Assembly: GCA_038231615.1 (NCBI GenBank)
Contig: JBBRLA010000137.1
Location: forward strand, 1 to 14,935
Source of the DNA: JBBRLA01 sp038231615
GTDB taxonomy: Bacteria > Myxococcota_A > Polyangia > Palsa-1104 > JAEUJZ01
Length of the DNA: 14,935 nt
Direction of reading: 5' to 3'
Below are positions 12,974-14,935 of the stretch, piece by piece. The translations under genes were made by a program, and so were the position numbers. The notes beneath the pieces are model-generated. The model searched no databases. It was given only the letters and a program-made list of their open reading frames with translations, and had not been told where the DNA came from. Numbering within the stretch: the stretch's first letter is position 1; each line of letters begins with the position of its first letter.

Positions 12974-13849
12974 ATGGAACGGCTGCGCGTGATGACCTTG
13001 AACATCTGGAACCGGCAGGGGCCCTGGGAGGCCCGGCGGGAACTCATCCGCAAGGGGCTGCGCGAGCTGTCCCCGGACGTGGTCGCGCTGCAGGAGGTAC
13101 TGCGCCTGGCGGTCCCCGACGGGAGCCAGGCCCTGTCCCAGGCGGACGACCTGGCCCGGGACCTGGGCTACCAGGTGGCCTACGGACCCGCCTGGAACCT
13201 GGACCGGCACGGCCTGCTCGACTTCGGCAACGCGGTGCTTTCCCGGCTGCCGATCCTGGAGCAGCACAACGTGACCCTGCCCAACCCGATGCGCCACGAG
13301 ACCCGGGGGCTGCTCTACACCCTGCTCGGCGGGCCTTCGTGGCAGGTGCCGTTCTTCGTCACCCACCTCGACTGGCAGCTCGATCTGTCGCCGGTGCGCT
13401 GCCAGCAGGTGGCGTTTGTCACCGAGACCATGGCCACCCTGGAAGCGGCGGCGCGAGGGCGGGAGGGGGCGGACGTGCTGCCGGCGATCCTGGCCGGGGA
13501 CTTCAACGCGGAGCCGGAGAGCGACGAGATCCGCTACCTGCGTGGCCGGCACGGCCTTGTGGGCCCTGGCGGAGAAACCCGCGGGGTGTACTTCGCCGAC
13601 GCCTTCGGCCTGTGCGGCGACGGACCCGGCGAAACGTTTTCCCGGAGCAACCCCTACGCCGCCCGCGAGCGCGAGCCCAACCGGCGGCTGGACTACCTGT
13701 TCATCGGGTCACTCGACAAGGACCTGCGCGGCGAGCCGCTTTCCGCCCGGCGCTGCTTCACCGAACCCGAGGGCGGGGTCTTCGCCTCCGATCATTTCGG
13801 GGTCCTCGCCGAGGTCCAGGTGGCCCGCCGGACGAAAGAGCCGTTTTGA
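12974..13849 (+). CDS. Endonuclease/exonuclease/phosphatase (EEP) family hydrolase
   Basis: The product is 291 residues and its fold signature is complete: TLNIW (Asn10), ALQEV (Glu41, metal ligand), THLDW (His131), AGDFNAEP (Asp176, Asn178), RRLDYLFIG, and ASDHFGV (Asp273, His274, catalytic). The family includes Mg-dependent nucleases, sphingomyelinases and inositol phosphatases; the substrate cannot be picked from these motifs. There is no signal peptide, so it is cytoplasmic. A GTG at 12971 directly before the ATG is an alternative start. The gene is divergent from the small lipoprotein and converges on the DUF423 gene with a 1-nt gap. Confidence 0.88.
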   Translation: MERLRVMTLNIWNRQGPWEARRELIRKGLRELSPDVVALQEVLRLAVPDGSQALSQADDLARDLGYQVAYGPAWNLDRHGLLDFGNAVLSRLPILEQHNVTLPNPMRHETRGLLYTLLGGPSWQVPFFVTHLDWQLDLSPVRCQQVAFVTETMATLEAAARGREGADVLPAILAGDFNAEPESDEIRYLRGRHGLVGPGGETRGVYFADAFGLCGDGPGETFSRSNPYAAREREPNRRLDYLFIGSLDKDLRGEPLSARRCFTEPEGGVFASDHFGVLAEVQVARRTKEPF

Positions 13850-13850
13850 T

Positions 13851-14237
13851 TCAGGAAGCCGGTGAACGGCGCAGGGCGAAGACGACCAGCAGGGCCCAGC
13901 CGGCCAGGAAACACAGCCCGCCAAGCGGCGTGATCGCCCCCAGCCAGCGGGCCCCAAAGAGGGCCAGGACGTAAAGCGAACCCGAGAAGAGCAGGGTACC
14001 CGAAAGGAAGAGCCAGCCGCTGGCCATGGCGACGGGGGAAAGCGGCGCCCGGTCTCCCAGGAGCCCGAGGAAAAGCAGGGCCACGGCGTGGTACATCTGG
14101 TAGCGGACGCCCACTTCGAAGACCGCTAGCAGGTCCGGCGGGAGTCGCTGCTTTAACGCGTGCGCGCCAAACGCCCCCGCCGCGACGGCGAGCAGGGCAG
14201 ACAGGGCGCCAGCGGCAATAAAGGGGTTCTTGACCAT
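13851..14237 (-). CDS. DUF423-family (YgdD-like) membrane protein
   Basis: The product is 128 residues with four hydrophobic helices. It has the family opening AAGAFGAHALKQRL, then VRYQMYHAVALL and the SGTLLFSGSLYVLAL block, and ends after GLCFLAGWALLVVFALRR. DUF423 proteins are small inner-membrane proteins of unknown function found across bacteria. The length is typical and the gene looks intact. The ATG at 14237 is clear, though no Shine-Dalgarno is visible upstream. Its stop lies one base from the stop of the convergent EEP gene. Confidence 0.9.
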   Translation of the reverse strand: MVKNPFIAAGALSALLAVAAGAFGAHALKQRLPPDLLAVFEVGVRYQMYHAVALLFLGLLGDRAPLSPVAMASGWLFLSGTLLFSGSLYVLALFGARWLGAITPLGGLCFLAGWALLVVFALRRSPAS

Positions 14238-14342
14238 GGGGGTTGTCCAAAGGGGTGCAGCGCACCGGACGTCATGCTAGCGCGATCGATCAAAAGATGC
14301 ACACTGCCGGTCCAGGATCGTTCGCGGGCAAAGTTTGTACGA

Positions 14343-14555
14343 TTATCTAGAACCAATTTTGTTGATTGTTGAATATAAATTTATTTTGTCGTGGTTCACG
14401 TGAATGAATGCGCCAACTTTGAATTTTCGGTCTGGGAATAATTTATCGGTGAGGACATTTTTTTGATGCGCAATGTGTTGAAACATATTTTTCGAAGTTG
14501 CGGAAATTTCAGCTTGAATCTTGCTTATTGCATTAATACGATAAGGAACAGTCAT
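14343..14555 (-). CDS. Possible small AT-rich ORF (70 aa), doubtful
   Basis: An ATG at 14555 opens a 70-codon frame in strongly AT-rich DNA, where stops should be frequent, so its openness is mildly unexpected. The product starts MTVPYRINAISKIQ and is Lys/Asn/Ile-rich with no recognised domain. There is no Shine-Dalgarno, and its start overlaps the ATG of the well-supported gene on the other strand. I list it only as a candidate; the stretch is more likely regulatory. Confidence 0.15.
   Translation of the reverse strand: MTVPYRINAISKIQAEISATSKNMFQHIAHQKNVLTDKLFPDRKFKVGAFIHVNHDKINLYSTINKIGSR
14463..14491 (+). promoter_or_regulatory. Promoter candidate TTGATG-17-TATTTT
   Basis: The -35 TTGATG (14463-14468) and -10 TATTTT (14486-14491) are 17 nt apart and would give a leader of about 55 nt for the 14554 gene. 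In AT-rich DNA such matches arise easily. Confidence 0.35.
14514..14542 (+). promoter_or_regulatory. Promoter candidate TTGAAT-17-TACGAT
   Basis: The -35 TTGAAT (14514-14519) and -10 TACGAT (14537-14542) are 17 nt apart, 11 nt before the ATG at 14554. Transcription from here would skip the AAGGAA ribosome site (14543-14549), giving a leaderless message like that of the aminomutase gene. Confidence 0.35.
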
Positions 14556-14935
14556 GAATATACATATTGAAGGGCCCCCCGGGGCCGAGACCCTTTACGA
14601 TTCGGCCATCAACAACGGCAACCACGGGCGGCTGTCGCACGCCTGCCTTTTGGACCTGGATTCGGGCGGCACCCTGAACCAGGAGCAGAAACTCGATCAG
14701 ATCGAAGAGCGGCTGCTGACGCTGATCGCAGAGCGCGAGGGCCTGAGAACGCAGAAAACGGCATGCAAGGAGGAGAAGAATGGGCTGGAACTGCGCGAGT
14801 TCCAGAACCTTCTTCTGTGCGCCTGCTACGTCAACCACGTCGAGGACCAGGGCCTGCTTTTGCGACGCGGGTGCAAGAGCCGCGAAAGCTACATGGCCCT
14901 CATCTGGGAAGGCAGCCCCCGATGCCCGGTGCAAC
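14554..14935 (+). CDS. Unrecognised protein with a coiled-coil-like segment (3'-partial)
   Basis: The frame is open from the ATG to the window edge, 127 codons, with an AAGGAA ribosome site 5-6 nt before the start. Past the first six codons the bases return to the GC-ending pattern of the region, which supports real coding. Residues about 42-78 are charged and heptad-like (NQEQKLDQIEERLLTLIAER and the Lys/Glu-rich part after it), suggesting a coiled coil. Cysteines occur at HACLL, TACKEE, LLCACYV, RRGCKS and PRCPV. No signal peptide or known domain is seen in this part, and I cannot assign a function. The minus-strand frame over the same bases is its shadow. Confidence 0.65.
   Translation, partial: MNIHIEGPPGAETLYDSAINNGNHGRLSHACLLDLDSGGTLNQEQKLDQIEERLLTLIAEREGLRTQKTACKEEKNGLELREFQNLLLCACYVNHVEDQGLLLRRGCKSRESYMALIWEGSPRCPVQ

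Larger units (their letters stand above)
14238..14553. other. Intergenic region with an AT-rich island
   Basis: The first 95 bp are GC-rich like the rest and contain a short stem GGTGC-AGC-GCACC (14254-14266). From about 14335 to 14553 composition switches sharply to AT-rich, unlike anything else in the window. This part has a 10-bp palindrome TTCACGTGAA (14395-14404), two sigma-70-like promoter candidates toward the right-hand gene, and an uninterrupted 70-codon minus-strand frame (listed separately). It could be a long regulatory leader, a site bound by a nucleoid protein, or an inserted piece. Confidence 0.6.

Noticed and set aside
14335..14553. Retron-like non-coding RNA in the AT-rich island
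   Set aside because: No reverse transcriptase gene is nearby and I cannot trace the long paired arms such RNAs need.
14533..14934. 133-codon minus-strand frame at the right edge
   Set aside because: The plus frame from 14554 is open over the same bases, has a ribosome site and a coiled-coil-like product, and fits the codon bias better.

Overview
The window is GC-rich DNA with GC-ending codons. It looks like a chromosomal segment of a deltaproteobacterial or myxobacterial (Myxococcota-like) genome. The clues are the codon bias, small lipoproteins of a Cys-rich type that I associate with that group, an SMI1/KNR4-TPR fusion, and a DUF1801 remnant whose sequence style matches that lineage as I know it. 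This assignment is inference, because there is no rRNA or other marker. I see no tRNA, rRNA, CRISPR array or intact insertion sequence.

Left end (1-3155): a coding frame open from the first base carries an Asp-rich repeat tract, a Pro-rich linker with duplicated palindromic repeats, and a HerA/VirD4-like P-loop ATPase domain. Its 3' end runs into the antisense of a truncated DUF1801 gene, so this is a rearrangement scar. The following 0.9 kb holds no intact gene, only that DUF1801 fragment and a piece that looks like a subtilisin-type (S8) peptidase.

Middle (3156-8980): two translationally coupled small exported proteins, then an SMI1/KNR4-TPR protein that converges on a Cys-rich MarR-family regulator. 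Divergent from the regulator is a Tat-exported molybdopterin oxidoreductase (one 4Fe-4S cluster, probable Cys ligand to Mo), followed after 2 nt by a PiT-family anion permease. A perfect palindrome sits in the divergent promoter. Regulator, periplasmic molybdoenzyme and anion permease look like one unit for sensing, converting and transporting an oxyanion or sulfur/metalloid compound. The substrate cannot be read from sequence, and this is the most interesting functional cluster here.

Right part (8981-14237): a KamA-family radical-SAM 2,3-aminomutase with a near-consensus promoter placed so that the mRNA would be almost leaderless; a secreted PQQ-type beta-propeller protein; a small lipoprotein divergent from an endonuclease/exonuclease/phosphatase-fold enzyme, with overlapping putative -10 elements; and a DUF423 membrane protein.

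Right end (14238-14935): an abrupt AT-rich stretch of about 220 bp leads into an unrecognised gene that runs off the window. Window-wide oddities are several genes with -10-like boxes 8-11 nt before the start codon, and a preference for CTT-TTG as the codon pair for Leu-Leu, which clashes with the high GC content.
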